Source of the DNA: Anaerophaga thermohalophila str. Valhall
GTDB lineage: Bacteria > Bacteroidota > Bacteroidia > Bacteroidales > Marinilabiliaceae
Direction of reading: 5' to 3'
Length of the DNA stretch: 45,091 nucleotides
Assembly (NCBI RefSeq): GCF_000250735.1
Contig: NZ_AHZV01000168.1
Location: 1 to 45,091 of the forward strand
The notes under the pieces were generated by a model. The model made no database searches, was not told the origin of the DNA, and saw nothing but the letters and a program-made list of their open reading frames with translations. Shown here one piece after another: positions 35,088-43,600 of this stretch (position 1 is its first letter; each line of letters begins with the position of its first letter). The position numbers and the translations under genes were made by a program.

Positions 35088-35942
35088 TTATCGAATGAGC
35101 TTTTCGAGTAATCTTATTGCCTGAGAATAGTAACCTGTTCCAAAAAGATTCAGGTGGTTCATTACGTGATAAAGAAGGTATATTGATTCCCGTTCGGAAG
35201 CTCCTTCCTGTAACGGCCATGTTTCTTCATAGGCCCGGTAGAATGCGGCCGAAAAACCTCCAAAAAGCTTAGTCATTGCAAGGTCGGCCTCACGGTGTCC
35301 GTAATAAACGGCCGGGTCAATCAAAACAGGATTGCCTTTGATGTCGGACATGTAATTGCCTCCCCAAAGGTCTCCATGCATCAGTGAAGGCGCTTCTTCG
35401 CTGCCTTCAAGAATTTTTTCATAGACTTTCTCAAGTAATGCAAATAAATGCTGCATGGTATTGTCGGCATATCCGTTTTTTTCGGCCAGCCTGAACTGGA
35501 ACATCAAACGTTTGTTCCAGTAAAACAAAGGCCAGTTATGAGCTTCGTCCTCCGAGGGAATGTTTTCCTGGGGGGTTGAACCGATAAAATTATCTTCAAA
35601 AAAGCCGAAATGCTCTCCTTCGAACCGATGAAGGAGCGCCAATTTATGCCCTAAATCCTCGAAGAAATCTTTCTTTTTTGAGCCTTGTTCGATGTGTTCC
35701 AATATCAGGTAATCATCACCACAATCGATGACATCCGGCACTTTTATTACGCCAGGTCTTGCCAGTTCTTTAAGTCCGTTGGCCTCTTTTCTGAACATTC
35801 CGTTCGAGAATCCCTGTTTCAGGAAAAATTTTCTGCCCGACCTTGTGGTTATCACTTGTGAGTCGGCGATGCAACCTCCACCAACAGATGACATTCCGGT
35901 AAGGTCTTCTCCCAGTAATTGTTCCAGTTGTTGTTTGTTCAT
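35088..35942 (-). CDS. Fructosamine kinase family protein
   Basis: A 284-residue member of the FN3K/aminoglycoside-phosphotransferase-like fold. It has an N-terminal lobe with RKFFLKQG (ATP lysine) and YLILEHIEQG, a catalytic loop LMHGDLWGGNYMSD and a metal-binding PVLIDPAVYYGHREADLAM. Bacterial homologues phosphorylate ketoamines, starting repair of glycated proteins or amines. It lies 62 bp downstream of the low-molecular-weight phosphatase gene on the same strand, a pairing that also makes sense for protein repair. Confidence 0.88.
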   Translation of the reverse strand: MNKQQLEQLLGEDLTGMSSVGGGCIADSQVITTRSGRKFFLKQGFSNGMFRKEANGLKELARPGVIKVPDVIDCGDDYLILEHIEQGSKKKDFFEDLGHKLALLHRFEGEHFGFFEDNFIGSTPQENIPSEDEAHNWPLFYWNKRLMFQFRLAEKNGYADNTMQHLFALLEKVYEKILEGSEEAPSLMHGDLWGGNYMSDIKGNPVLIDPAVYYGHREADLAMTKLFGGFSAAFYRAYEETWPLQEGASERESIYLLYHVMNHLNLFGTGYYSQAIRLLEKLIR

Positions 35943-36004
35943 ATCGCACGACTTTTTAATTTGATATTTTTCGGGTTATTTCTGACAGTCTCGACTGCAA
36001 AAAC

Positions 36005-36484
36005 TCAGACCTGTTCCTTTAAAAAGTTGATGAGTCCGCCACATGCCTGCTCCAACAGATCGAGTACCAGTTCAAAGCCTTCATCGCCGCCATAATATGG
36101 ATCGGGGACTTCGTCGTACTGACATTCGCTGCAAAAGTCGGTCATCTTGAAGATTCTGTTAACAGCAGGTGTCCCTTCAGCCAAACGTTCAAGGTCTCGT
36201 ATGTTTTGATTGTCCATGGCGATTATCATGTCGTAGTGATCAAAATCCACGTCAGGATCGACCGGGCGACTTATGCTGGTAAGATGATAACCTCGTTTCT
36301 GAGCATGTTTTTGCATTCTTTCATCGGCCGGTTCTCCTGCATGATAATCGGTCAATCCGGCCGAATCAATCTCAATCCGGTCGGTCAGTCCTTCCTTTTC
36401 GACCATTCCCCTGAAAACAGCCTCGGCACTCGGGGAGCGGCAAATATTTCCGAGGCAGACAAATAGTATCTTTTTTTTCTCCAT
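36005..36484 (-). CDS. Low-molecular-weight protein-tyrosine phosphatase
   Basis: A 159-residue cytoplasmic phosphatase with the N-terminal P-loop VCLGNICRSPSAEAVF (C-x5-R-S) and the general-acid DPYYGG motif near residue 128. Length is normal. The next gene on the strand is a fructosamine-kinase homologue; in other organisms LMW-PTP and FN3K-type genes are known neighbours. It might also act on exopolysaccharide kinases, but no such cluster is present here. Confidence 0.93.
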   Translation of the reverse strand: MEKKKILFVCLGNICRSPSAEAVFRGMVEKEGLTDRIEIDSAGLTDYHAGEPADERMQKHAQKRGYHLTSISRPVDPDVDFDHYDMIIAMDNQNIRDLERLAEGTPAVNRIFKMTDFCSECQYDEVPDPYYGGDEGFELVLDLLEQACGGLINFLKEQV

Positions 36485-36751
36485 GTTCTCTTTTCCATAT
36501 TTTGGTGCAAATATAAGAGTTTAACCGGAGTGACCGGAAAAATTGAAGGGATTGTGAATGGAACTGGTGATTTTTCCACAATGTGTGGCGAACATTACAC
36601 AATTAGTCGTGCAGAAAAGTTTTTGAATGCCTTGAATAAATTTTGTTTTAGACTGATAATCAAATAAATGTGACTTTATTAAGACCACCTGTTAAAAGAC
36701 TGGCATGTTCTTTTCAGAAGAAAATGGCAATTATGGAAAGACACTAATTGG

Positions 36752-36911
36752 TGCCTGTCTGTAAAGTTGAAATAGTTCTTTGCTTATCATGTGTCTGTTC
36801 AGAAAGTGTCATTTACAAGGCTTGCGAATTCCGAAAATACGGAGTTTACTCATCGTAAATGAGTAATTTTCGGACGAGCGTAACGGGGAAATGGCACTTT
36901 CTGGACAGACA
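36752..36911 (-). mobile_element. Family A MITE-like element, copy 11 (subfamily II)
   Basis: A 160-bp copy flanked by CTAATTGG (36744-36751) and CTAATTAG (36912-36919). Just before it, GGCAATTATGGAAAGACA (36726-36743) is the remnant of another family A end. Confidence 0.85.
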
Positions 36912-36981
36912 CTAATTAGGAACTTCGGTTTTCTGACGCAGTTCCAGGAGGGCCATGAAAAATAGAGGTGTTGAGGTTCTT

Positions 36982-37014
36982 AAATCTGTCTGCCGCTGGT
37001 CGGCAGGCAGATTT
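36982..37014. repeat. Perfect-looking hairpin without T-tract
   Basis: AAATCTGTCTGCCG and CGGCAGGCAGATTT form a 14-bp stem with one mismatch around CTGGT. No U-run follows, so it is not a standard terminator; it resembles a short palindromic repeat. Confidence 0.5.
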
Positions 37015-37133
37015 ACAGCAGAAAATTTTAGAAATATTGTTGACAGGTAATAACCATAAAATAATATCTAAAAATCTAATAATCTAAAATTTAACAATCT
37101 AATAAATATATGTTTAACCTAAAATGTACTGCT

Positions 37134-37460
37134 ATGAAACGGAAATTTTTGTTTGTATTGACCGCATTGGTGCTTTTTATTGCTGCCATGCCCCTGAGTT
37201 ATGCTGTTAATGACGAAAAATCTGAGACAGTGATGACCAGCCAGGATGAATTGACTTTCAATGAAATTGAGGTCAAGGATGTGCCAGAGGCTGTCCTTAA
37301 GGCCGCAAAGAAAGAACACCCCGACACTGAAATTACAGAAGCCAGGGAAGCAACAGTGGCCGGCGAGAAAATTTACAAACTTGTTTTGAAAAATGCAGAT
37401 GGGGAAGAAGTAATCGCCCTTTACAACAGCGACGGATCAAACTATACGCCTAATTCCTGA
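37134..37460 (+). CDS. Small secreted protein (PepSY-like/BLIP-like fold suspected)
   Basis: A 108-residue protein with a clear signal peptide (MKRKFLFVLTALVLFIAAMPLSYA) and a mature part of about 84 residues: EVKDVPEAVLKAAKKEHPDTEITEA followed by two strands (EKIYKLVLKNADGEEVIALYNSDG). That helix-then-strands pattern with VPEAVLKAA is typical of small periplasmic PepSY-like domains of Bacteroidota. The start is set at ATG 37134 over an ATG 24 bp upstream because the signal peptide begins there. It has its own terminator. Function is unknown. Confidence 0.7.
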   Translation: MKRKFLFVLTALVLFIAAMPLSYAVNDEKSETVMTSQDELTFNEIEVKDVPEAVLKAAKKEHPDTEITEAREATVAGEKIYKLVLKNADGEEVIALYNSDGSNYTPNS

Positions 37461-37488
37461 ATTGTTAACTTCCTCATCCTTTTGAGCG

Positions 37489-37517
37489 GGACTGCCAGGT
37501 TTTGGCAGTCCTTTTTT
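37489..37517 (+). terminator. Terminator after the small secreted protein gene
   Basis: Perfect stem GGACTGCCA/TGGCAGTCC followed by TTTTTT. Confidence 0.93.
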
Positions 37518-37522
37518 ATTTC

Positions 37523-37686
37523 GTGTCTGTCCATAAAGTGCCATTTATTGAGGACACTTGTATTTCGTGATGTTTGAACCTCTCATTATAAAAACTTTGC
37601 GTCACAGTGTCACAGTATCTCAGCATTTAGGCTTTTTTTAACGGACGATTATGAATAGAACAGACTAAAAATCTAACCATCTATTG
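37523..37686. repeat. Truncated composite repeat (family A left end, family B right end)
   Basis: It starts with the family A end TGTCTGTCCATAAAGTGCC, contains CTCTCATTATAAAAACTTTG (shared with 33201 and 15071) and ends with CTAAAAATCTAACCATCTATTG of family B. It lies just before the NtrC-type regulator gene. Confidence 0.5.
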
Positions 37687-37718
37687 CTATATTTATCCGA
37701 CCAAAATATTCACAGGGC

Positions 37719-39035
37719 ATGAAGAAAAAAGTACTGATCATTGATGACGATACTTCTTTTGGCTTAATGGTGAGTGGTTACCTGAAAAAAAATGATATGG
37801 AAACCACGTTGGTTGGATCATTCAGCAAAGCCAGGACGGTTATTTCAAAAGAGGATTACGATTTAATTTTGTCGGACTACCGTTTGCCGGACGGAAACGG
37901 ACTGGAAGTTCTGAGGTATGCGAAAAACAAATCTTTTTTTGTTCCGGTAGTCCTGATTACCGCTTATTCCGATATACGAGTTGCAGTAAATGCGATTAAA
38001 GAAGGTGCCTGTGAATATATTACCAAACCTGTAAATGCCAGGGAATTGATCCATGTTATTCAGGGGGCCTTAAAGAGCGGCGACCACAGGAGTAGCTTAT
38101 CTCATGACTATATTGTCGGAGATGGTGAAAATACCAGGGAAATGAACGAACACATTCAGTTGGTTGCTCCCACCGAAGTGGCGGTTCTCATCCAGGGTGA
38201 AAGCGGGACAGGCAAAGAATATGTGGCGCGTCGTATCCACGAACTCAGCAGGCATAAAAATGGCCCGTTTGTTGCTGTCGATTGCGGCGCCCTTACGCCC
38301 GAGATTGCTTCCAGTGAATTGTTTGGCCATGTTAAAGGCAGTTTTACCGGGGCTTTTGAAGATAAAACGGGCCATTTTGAAAGTGTTGGGAAAGGAACCA
38401 TTTTTCTTGATGAGGTGGGGAATCTGAGCTACGATGTTCAGATGAAGTTACTCAGAGCACTACAGGAGCGCCGTGCACACAAGGTAGGCGGGAATTCCCC
38501 GTTTGCGATCGAAGCGCGTATTATAGCCGCCTCGAACGATGATTTAAGGCAAAAAGCAATGAATGGGGAATTCAGGGAAGATTTGTATCACAGGCTTAAC
38601 GAATTTACTGTTTCGGTTCCTCCTCTGCGTGAAAGAAGCGATGAGTTGATCGTTTTTGCGAACCATTTTTGTCAACAGGCAGCGCATGAATTTGAAAAAC
38701 AAATCAACGGTTTCTCTGATGAAGTCCTCAAAATTTTCGAGTATTATGACTGGCCCGGAAATTTGCGGGAATTAAGAAATGTCATCCGACGTGCTGTATT
38801 GTTGAGCAAAAACAATATTATAGAAAGCAGCGTGATACCACCCGAAATAATTGAGCAGAGTAAAAACACGGACAATGTGAATCGTTTTTCCGAGGCTAAA
38901 GACATGGCAGAAAAACAAATGATAGAGGAAGCTCTGCGCAAAGTAAAAAACAATAAGACTAAGGCTGCCTGGTTGCTCGGCATCGACAGAAAAACGCTGT
39001 ATAACAAGCTTCAAAAATTTAAAATTGATTATTGA
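37719..39035 (+). CDS. NtrC-family sigma-54-dependent response regulator
   Basis: A 438-residue regulator: receiver (about 1-120; Asp53 in LILSDYRLPDGNG, Lys103 in ITKPVN), AAA+ domain with Walker A GESGTGKE (160-167), the sigma-54 contact loop GSFTGA (207-212, variant of GAFTGA), Walker B GTIFLDEVG and arginine-finger region, then a Fis-type helix-turn-helix at the C-terminus (IEEALRKVKNNKTKAAWLLGIDRKTLYNKLQ). The phosphorylation site is intact. It is convergent with a hybrid sensor kinase gene 110 bp away; the two probably work together, which is inference from proximity. Confidence 0.93.
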   Translation: MKKKVLIIDDDTSFGLMVSGYLKKNDMETTLVGSFSKARTVISKEDYDLILSDYRLPDGNGLEVLRYAKNKSFFVPVVLITAYSDIRVAVNAIKEGACEYITKPVNARELIHVIQGALKSGDHRSSLSHDYIVGDGENTREMNEHIQLVAPTEVAVLIQGESGTGKEYVARRIHELSRHKNGPFVAVDCGALTPEIASSELFGHVKGSFTGAFEDKTGHFESVGKGTIFLDEVGNLSYDVQMKLLRALQERRAHKVGGNSPFAIEARIIAASNDDLRQKAMNGEFREDLYHRLNEFTVSVPPLRERSDELIVFANHFCQQAAHEFEKQINGFSDEVLKIFEYYDWPGNLRELRNVIRRAVLLSKNNIIESSVIPPEIIEQSKNTDNVNRFSEAKDMAEKQMIEEALRKVKNNKTKAAWLLGIDRKTLYNKLQKFKIDY

Positions 39036-39041
39036 GGTATA

Positions 39042-39110
39042 TAGTCTGTTAAACTTTTCCAATATGCTGCTAACCAATTGTTAGTCAATATTTAATAATT
39101 TTCAGTAGCA
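39042..39110. repeat. Repeat family B, left-half fragment
   Basis: ATAGTCTGTTAAACTTTTCC and the following CAATATGCTGCTAACCAATTG match one half of family B; the other end is missing. Confidence 0.5.
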
Positions 39111-39145
39111 TAGAGATTGGCAAAATAAGACAATTAAGAGTGGAC

Positions 39146-41617
39146 TCATTCTTGAAGTTCCTTCATTTGATGCTCAACCTGTCTCCAAAGTTTTTTCAAT
39201 CTTTTCAGTGCTATTTTGAGCTGGGATGCATAACCTTGCTTCTTTCCCATGATCTCAATGCCTTTCAGGATGGTTATCCCTTCCTTTATTCCAAACTGAC
39301 GAAAGCCTGTGAGCATTTTGTGGGCATGCTCCGAAATATTTCCGTATTCCTTTTTTCTGATCAGAGCGGTGAGGATTTTGATGTTTTTGTTGGTGTCGTT
39401 TAAAAAGGTAGACACCACAGATGAAAAAAAATCTTTGTCGTCGCCGGTAAAGCTCCGAATCTCTGTCAGGTCAAAAAGGGAAGGGGCCGGATCGATTCTG
39501 GGGCCGGTATTTTTCGGAGCTGTTATTTCTGTTTTTTTCAGATTTTCTATCGAGTTTAAAAGATCGTTTCTTGAAAATGGTTTTGGCAGGAATGTGACAT
39601 TTTCAAACCGGCCGGTTTCGTCAATAACCTGTTGGTTGGCAGCCGCCGAGAGCAATATAACGGGAACAGCGGATTTCTTTCGTATTTCTTTAATGAATTC
39701 AATACCGTTGGCAGTCGGCATTCTGTAATCGGTGATGATGAGGTCGAACTTGTCTTTTTCTATGATTTTGAGGGCTTTTTCCGGGTTGTCGGCCCCTTTT
39801 ATCTGAGCACTGTCCTGCATAAATCCCTGCAACAACTGCACAATGAGCGGATCGTCGTCAACCACCAGAATGTTGATGCTTTGGCGTGGAACAATATGCT
39901 CCGTTTCTGTGTTTTTACCGGTGTTTTGTGCAGGAATCAATGGTATCCGAAACCAAAAGGTGCATCCTTTATCCTGGTTATTTCTGAAATCAATGGTTCC
40001 GTTCATGGCTTCAACAAGCTTTTTGCTGATGGCCAGACCTAAACCGGTACCTGATGTTTCCTTTTGTGAGGCGGGTTCAAGGCGCGAAAACTCTTCAAAT
40101 ATTGTTGCCGGGTTGGTGTCTGAAATACCTGGCCCAGTGTCTGTTACTTTACATAGAATCTCATCATTATCTTTCTCGAGTGAAATGCATACTTTTCCTT
40201 CTTCGGTAAATTTGACGGCATTTCCGACAAGGTTGAAAAGAATTTGTCGCAACCGGGTTTTGTCGCCCATAAAAACCGGCACGTTTTCGTCTACGGCATA
40301 GGTGAAGGTCAATCCCTTTTGGTTGGCCTTTTGTTTAAAACTCTCCCATACTTCCCGAATGAGATGCTCCGGGATAATGGATTCATTATGAAGGTTAAGC
40401 TTGCCCTCGTTCAGCCGGGACATGTCGAGTATGTCATTGACAAGCGTCAACAAATGATGCGCCGATGAGTGAATGATTTGCGCGGAGTGACTATCCGGCT
40501 TTAGCAATTCCGAAAATCCTATTATAGAGGTAAGCGGCGTTCTGATTTCATGACTCATATCGGCCAGGAAACGCTCTTTTACTTTCATAAGGGATTCTAT
40601 CTTTTCTCTTGACTGAACCAGCTGCTCTTTAAGTCTCCGGCTTTTTCGCAGATCACGGTTTATCCACAACACGAAGACGGTAATTATGATGAGAGCCGAT
40701 AAACCGAGAAACACCAGTTTGTTGATCAGATCGTGGCGCATGCCGATTAAACTTTTCTGGTAACGAGACGATTCAATTACGGCTTCTTCCTGAAGCTGAA
40801 GAATTATCTGACGGATGGTTCCGGTGAGTTTATCGCCAAGACTGATCAGGCTTTGCTCTCTTGCAAGCAAAAGGTTGAAAAAGCGCTTGTCCTGCTCTTC
40901 AATGACCTTTAGCTGTTCTCTTATTTTTTCGAGTGCAGGGTCTTTTCTTTTTCTTGTAATGAGTGATGAATCAATAATTTGTGATATTCTGGGTGATTTT
41001 GGGGTTACTTCAGGCGCTTCTTCTTTAGTTCCTGAACCAGTGAGGAACCGTGCTATGCGGCCGAAAAACGTAAGCTGGTTATCGGTTTCCGGAGAATCTG
41101 TGTTGCTTATCGAATCAATATTGAGCCTTGAATAGGTAATCTGGCTGATCTGATAATTCAGGCTGTCCGGCAAAATGGACAATACCTCCCCATAACGCTG
41201 ACGATACCGGTTAATTTCACTTAAATCAAAAAGTTGACGGGTCTGTTGCTTTTTTTGATCATACAGCACTCTCAGGGTATCAATCTTTTTTATGAAGAGA
41301 CTGTCGGAGAAGACATCTTCAAGACGGTTAAAAATGGTGTTGATAGAATCGTTGTAAGCCTCATGCTTTCTGTAGTCGCTTTGCAGACCCGTAAGTGTGT
41401 AAATTCGTGCAGCTCTGTCGGCCTCCTGAATTTTGAATACAAGTTCATTCAAAAGAACGAGGCGTACCCCTAACGGGTCGTCCGAAGGCTGATTTATTAA
41501 ATGTTTGACGACACTGAAATAATTAAAGCCGAAAGCAAGGACGGCTACTATTAACAGCAGGAAAAAGCCTGCTGTTACCTTTGTGTTTATATATTTTTCC
41601 GGCAAATTTGTTTCCAT
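39146..41617 (-). CDS. Hybrid sensor histidine kinase with receiver and Hpt domains
   Basis: An 823-residue inner-membrane sensor. One helix at about residues 15-35 and another near 310 enclose a helical periplasmic sensor region of about 270 residues (CHASE3/4HB-like: LVLLNELVFKIQEADRAARIYTLTG). Then come a coiled coil, HisKA (FLADMSHEIRTPLTSIIGFSELL), HATPase (NAVKF, DTGPGIS, GTGLGLAI), a receiver (LLVVDDDP, phospho-Asp in FDLIITDYRMPTANG, PKPFS) and a C-terminal Hpt domain (ISEHAHKMLTGFRQFG). All relay residues are present, so a full His-Asp-His relay to an outside regulator is expected; the convergent NtrC-type protein is the nearest candidate. Confidence 0.92.
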   Translation of the reverse strand: METNLPEKYINTKVTAGFFLLLIVAVLAFGFNYFSVVKHLINQPSDDPLGVRLVLLNELVFKIQEADRAARIYTLTGLQSDYRKHEAYNDSINTIFNRLEDVFSDSLFIKKIDTLRVLYDQKKQQTRQLFDLSEINRYRQRYGEVLSILPDSLNYQISQITYSRLNIDSISNTDSPETDNQLTFFGRIARFLTGSGTKEEAPEVTPKSPRISQIIDSSLITRKRKDPALEKIREQLKVIEEQDKRFFNLLLAREQSLISLGDKLTGTIRQIILQLQEEAVIESSRYQKSLIGMRHDLINKLVFLGLSALIIITVFVLWINRDLRKSRRLKEQLVQSREKIESLMKVKERFLADMSHEIRTPLTSIIGFSELLKPDSHSAQIIHSSAHHLLTLVNDILDMSRLNEGKLNLHNESIIPEHLIREVWESFKQKANQKGLTFTYAVDENVPVFMGDKTRLRQILFNLVGNAVKFTEEGKVCISLEKDNDEILCKVTDTGPGISDTNPATIFEEFSRLEPASQKETSGTGLGLAISKKLVEAMNGTIDFRNNQDKGCTFWFRIPLIPAQNTGKNTETEHIVPRQSINILVVDDDPLIVQLLQGFMQDSAQIKGADNPEKALKIIEKDKFDLIITDYRMPTANGIEFIKEIRKKSAVPVILLSAAANQQVIDETGRFENVTFLPKPFSRNDLLNSIENLKKTEITAPKNTGPRIDPAPSLFDLTEIRSFTGDDKDFFSSVVSTFLNDTNKNIKILTALIRKKEYGNISEHAHKMLTGFRQFGIKEGITILKGIEIMGKKQGYASQLKIALKRLKKLWRQVEHQMKELQE

Positions 41618-41846
41618 CGTCGGGGTAGCTGACTAACTGCTTTTGTTAATAACATTTCTCCCGTTCTTTTATTGCCGATACAGGATATGAATTTTTCCCG
41701 ATGTCATCTGCTGCTGAGAGAGTGGTGTCAAATTGACAATTAAAAACAACTGTTTATGTGTTGTTTAAGTCATTTTGTCGTCAGTGATACTTCAATATGG
41801 TTTTGGTCTGTACTTTGTATTTTATCAAAGAAAAATCAAGTCAGCG

Positions 41847-42827
41847 ATGCAATATAAAGATTACTATAAAATATTGGGGGTTTCGAAAAACGCCAGTCAG
41901 GACGAAATTAAGAAAGCCTACCGCAAGCTGGCCGTGAAGTACCATCCCGATAAAAACCCTAACGACAAAGAGAAAGAGAACCGGTTCAAGGATATAAACG
42001 AGGCTTATGAAGTGCTCAAGGATCCTGAGAAGCGGAAAAAATATGATCAGTTAGGGGCCAACTGGAAACAGTATGAGAATGCCGGTTTCAGCGGCGGTCA
42101 GGGCTCCGGATTTGGTGGTTTCGACTGGTCGCAGTTTGGTGGCCGGCCGGGAAGCGGTCGTACCTATCATTTTGAAGGTGACATGGATGACCTTTTTGGT
42201 GAGACGGGAAGTGGTTTCTCCGATTTCTTTAATATGTTTTTTGGCGGAATGGGAGGAATGGGCAGTTCTGCCGCTCAGGGTTTTGACAGCCATAGTCGCC
42301 GGGCCTCCAAAGGACAAGACCTGCAGGCTGAAATTGAACTTTCGGTATATGAAGCCTATCACGGCACCTCAAGGATACTGAATGTTGATGGACAAAAGTT
42401 GAGAATAAATACTAAACCTGGCGCTTACGATGGTCAGGAACTGCGTATTAAAGGCAAAGGTGGTAAAGGTTCGGGGGGTGGCCCCAGTGGTGATATTTAT
42501 CTGAAAATAAAGGTTCGGCCCGATCAGGAATATCAGATCGAAGGACATGATATCATTAAGGAAGTGGCGGTAGACCTCTATACGGCCGTTCTGGGTGGTA
42601 AGATACGGGTAAATACTCTGAGTGGGGTAATCAACGTTACGGTTCCTAAAGGAACACAACCCGGCAAAATGTTAAGACTCCGCGGCAAAGGTATGCCCTG
42701 GCATAATCAACCCGGCAAATATGGAGATTTGCTGCTTCGCCTGAAAGTTAGTATCCCTGAAAATCTGTCGGCTAAAGAGGAAAAATTATTTAAAGAGTTG
42801 AAGGAAATGAATGAGGGGAGACAGTAA
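41847..42827 (+). CDS. CbpA-like DnaJ family co-chaperone
   Basis: A 326-residue type II (class B) Hsp40: N-terminal J-domain [20 protein letters not shown] with the HPD motif in [10 protein letters not shown], a Gly/Phe-rich linker ([25 protein letters not shown]), and two C-terminal substrate-binding beta domains ([40 protein letters not shown]). The cysteine zinc finger of true DnaJ is absent, which defines CbpA-like proteins. ATG 41847 is chosen; 24 codons of upstream open frame do not resemble family N-termini. Confidence 0.93.
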   Translation: MQYKDYYKILGVSKNASQDEIKKAYRKLAVKYHPDKNPNDKEKENRFKDINEAYEVLKDPEKRKKYDQLGANWKQYENAGFSGGQGSGFGGFDWSQFGGRPGSGRTYHFEGDMDDLFGETGSGFSDFFNMFFGGMGGMGSSAAQGFDSHSRRASKGQDLQAEIELSVYEAYHGTSRILNVDGQKLRINTKPGAYDGQELRIKGKGGKGSGGGPSGDIYLKIKVRPDQEYQIEGHDIIKEVAVDLYTAVLGGKIRVNTLSGVINVTVPKGTQPGKMLRLRGKGMPWHNQPGKYGDLLLRLKVSIPENLSAKEEKLFKELKEMNEGRQ

Positions 42828-42898
42828 TTTCAAGCGTCGGAAATTTAGTAGATTACATAGCAGAAGTGAAAAAAGTGCTATTTTTCTGCCTCATAAAA

Positions 42899-42929
42899 TT
42901 GGAGAATACCTTCAAAACGCCTACATTTG
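42899..42929 (+). promoter_or_regulatory. Bacteroidota-type promoter upstream of tRNA-Met
   Basis: TTG (42899-42901), 20 bp, TACATTTG (42922-42929), about 110 bp before the tRNA. Confidence 0.6.
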
Positions 42930-43041
42930 CAACCGCAAAAATGAAATTGTTAACAGGCTGACACTGTGATTTCCGAAAATTTGAAAATTTTGAAACGTTC
43001 AAATTACAATCGGGATGTTAAGTGCCAGAGAAGGTATTAAT

Positions 43042-43118
43042 GGCGAGGTAGCTCAGTTGGTTAGAGCGCATGATTCATAATCATGAGGTCGGCGGTTCAA
43101 GCCCGCCTCTCGCTACCA
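43042..43118 (+). tRNA. tRNA-Met (CAT), elongator type
   Basis: 77 nt with encoded 3' CCA. Anticodon loop TTCATAA in a CATGA/TCATG stem, and T-arm GGCGGTTCAAGCCCGCC. The acceptor GGCGAGG/TCTCGCT has two G-U pairs. The anticodon stem lacks the three G-C pairs of initiators. A tRNA-Ile2 with modified CAT cannot be fully excluded. Confidence 0.93.
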
Positions 43119-43120
43119 GT

Positions 43121-43160
43121 AACAGGGTTAAACTTTTAAAAGGTTAATCCTGTTTTTTTT
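43121..43160 (+). terminator. Terminator of tRNA-Met
   Basis: AACAGGGTTAA pairs with TTAATCCTGTT (one G-U or mismatch) followed by eight T. Confidence 0.9.
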
Positions 43161-43205
43161 ATATCCAAATCTATGCTATATTTTGTTTTACATCCTTGAG
43201 CCCGG

Positions 43206-43302
43206 TCTAAAAAGCATCTTTACTGGCAAACTTTGTGTTGTTTTAAATTTTTGCATCCTCATTAACAATGAGTTAACTCTGGTACAAACATTTAAAAACG
43301 CC
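43206..43302 (+). repeat. Repeat family C with intact (empty) family A target site
   Basis: GGTCTAAAAAGCATC is the uninterrupted reverse complement of the sequence split by the element at 5778-5938, with a single copy of the 8-mer. The copy continues through TTTTGCATCCTCATTAACAA. Confidence 0.7.
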
Positions 43303-43304
43303 TT

Positions 43305-43414
43305 GTTACTAAGGTAAGGAATGAAAATAAGGTTTTTTTCGTTCCAAATCATTCATAAGTCGTAGTAAATTTATTTTCCCAAAACCTTATTTTTCTTCTC
43401 CCAACCTTAGTAAC
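43305..43414. repeat. Long imperfect inverted repeat
   Basis: GTTACTAAGGT and GAAAATAAGGTTTT on the left pair with AAAACCTTATTTTTC and ACCTTAGTAAC on the right, around about 40 bp. The whole could fold into a long hairpin. Its ends could also be termini of a small element. No gene overlaps it. Confidence 0.55.
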
Positions 43415-43600
43415 TAGCAGAAAATTACCCTGAATGAAAACCTTATTACCTTATTGAAATGTTTCTGATTCAATGATGCAAACATCAGTTTCAACTTTTC
43501 CCTTGATCTAATTATCTAATAATAATCTAATATAGCAAACCTTGCTATGCTCATTTCATTAGTAAATAATGTTGCATCTCAGAAATACTATCAAACTTGC

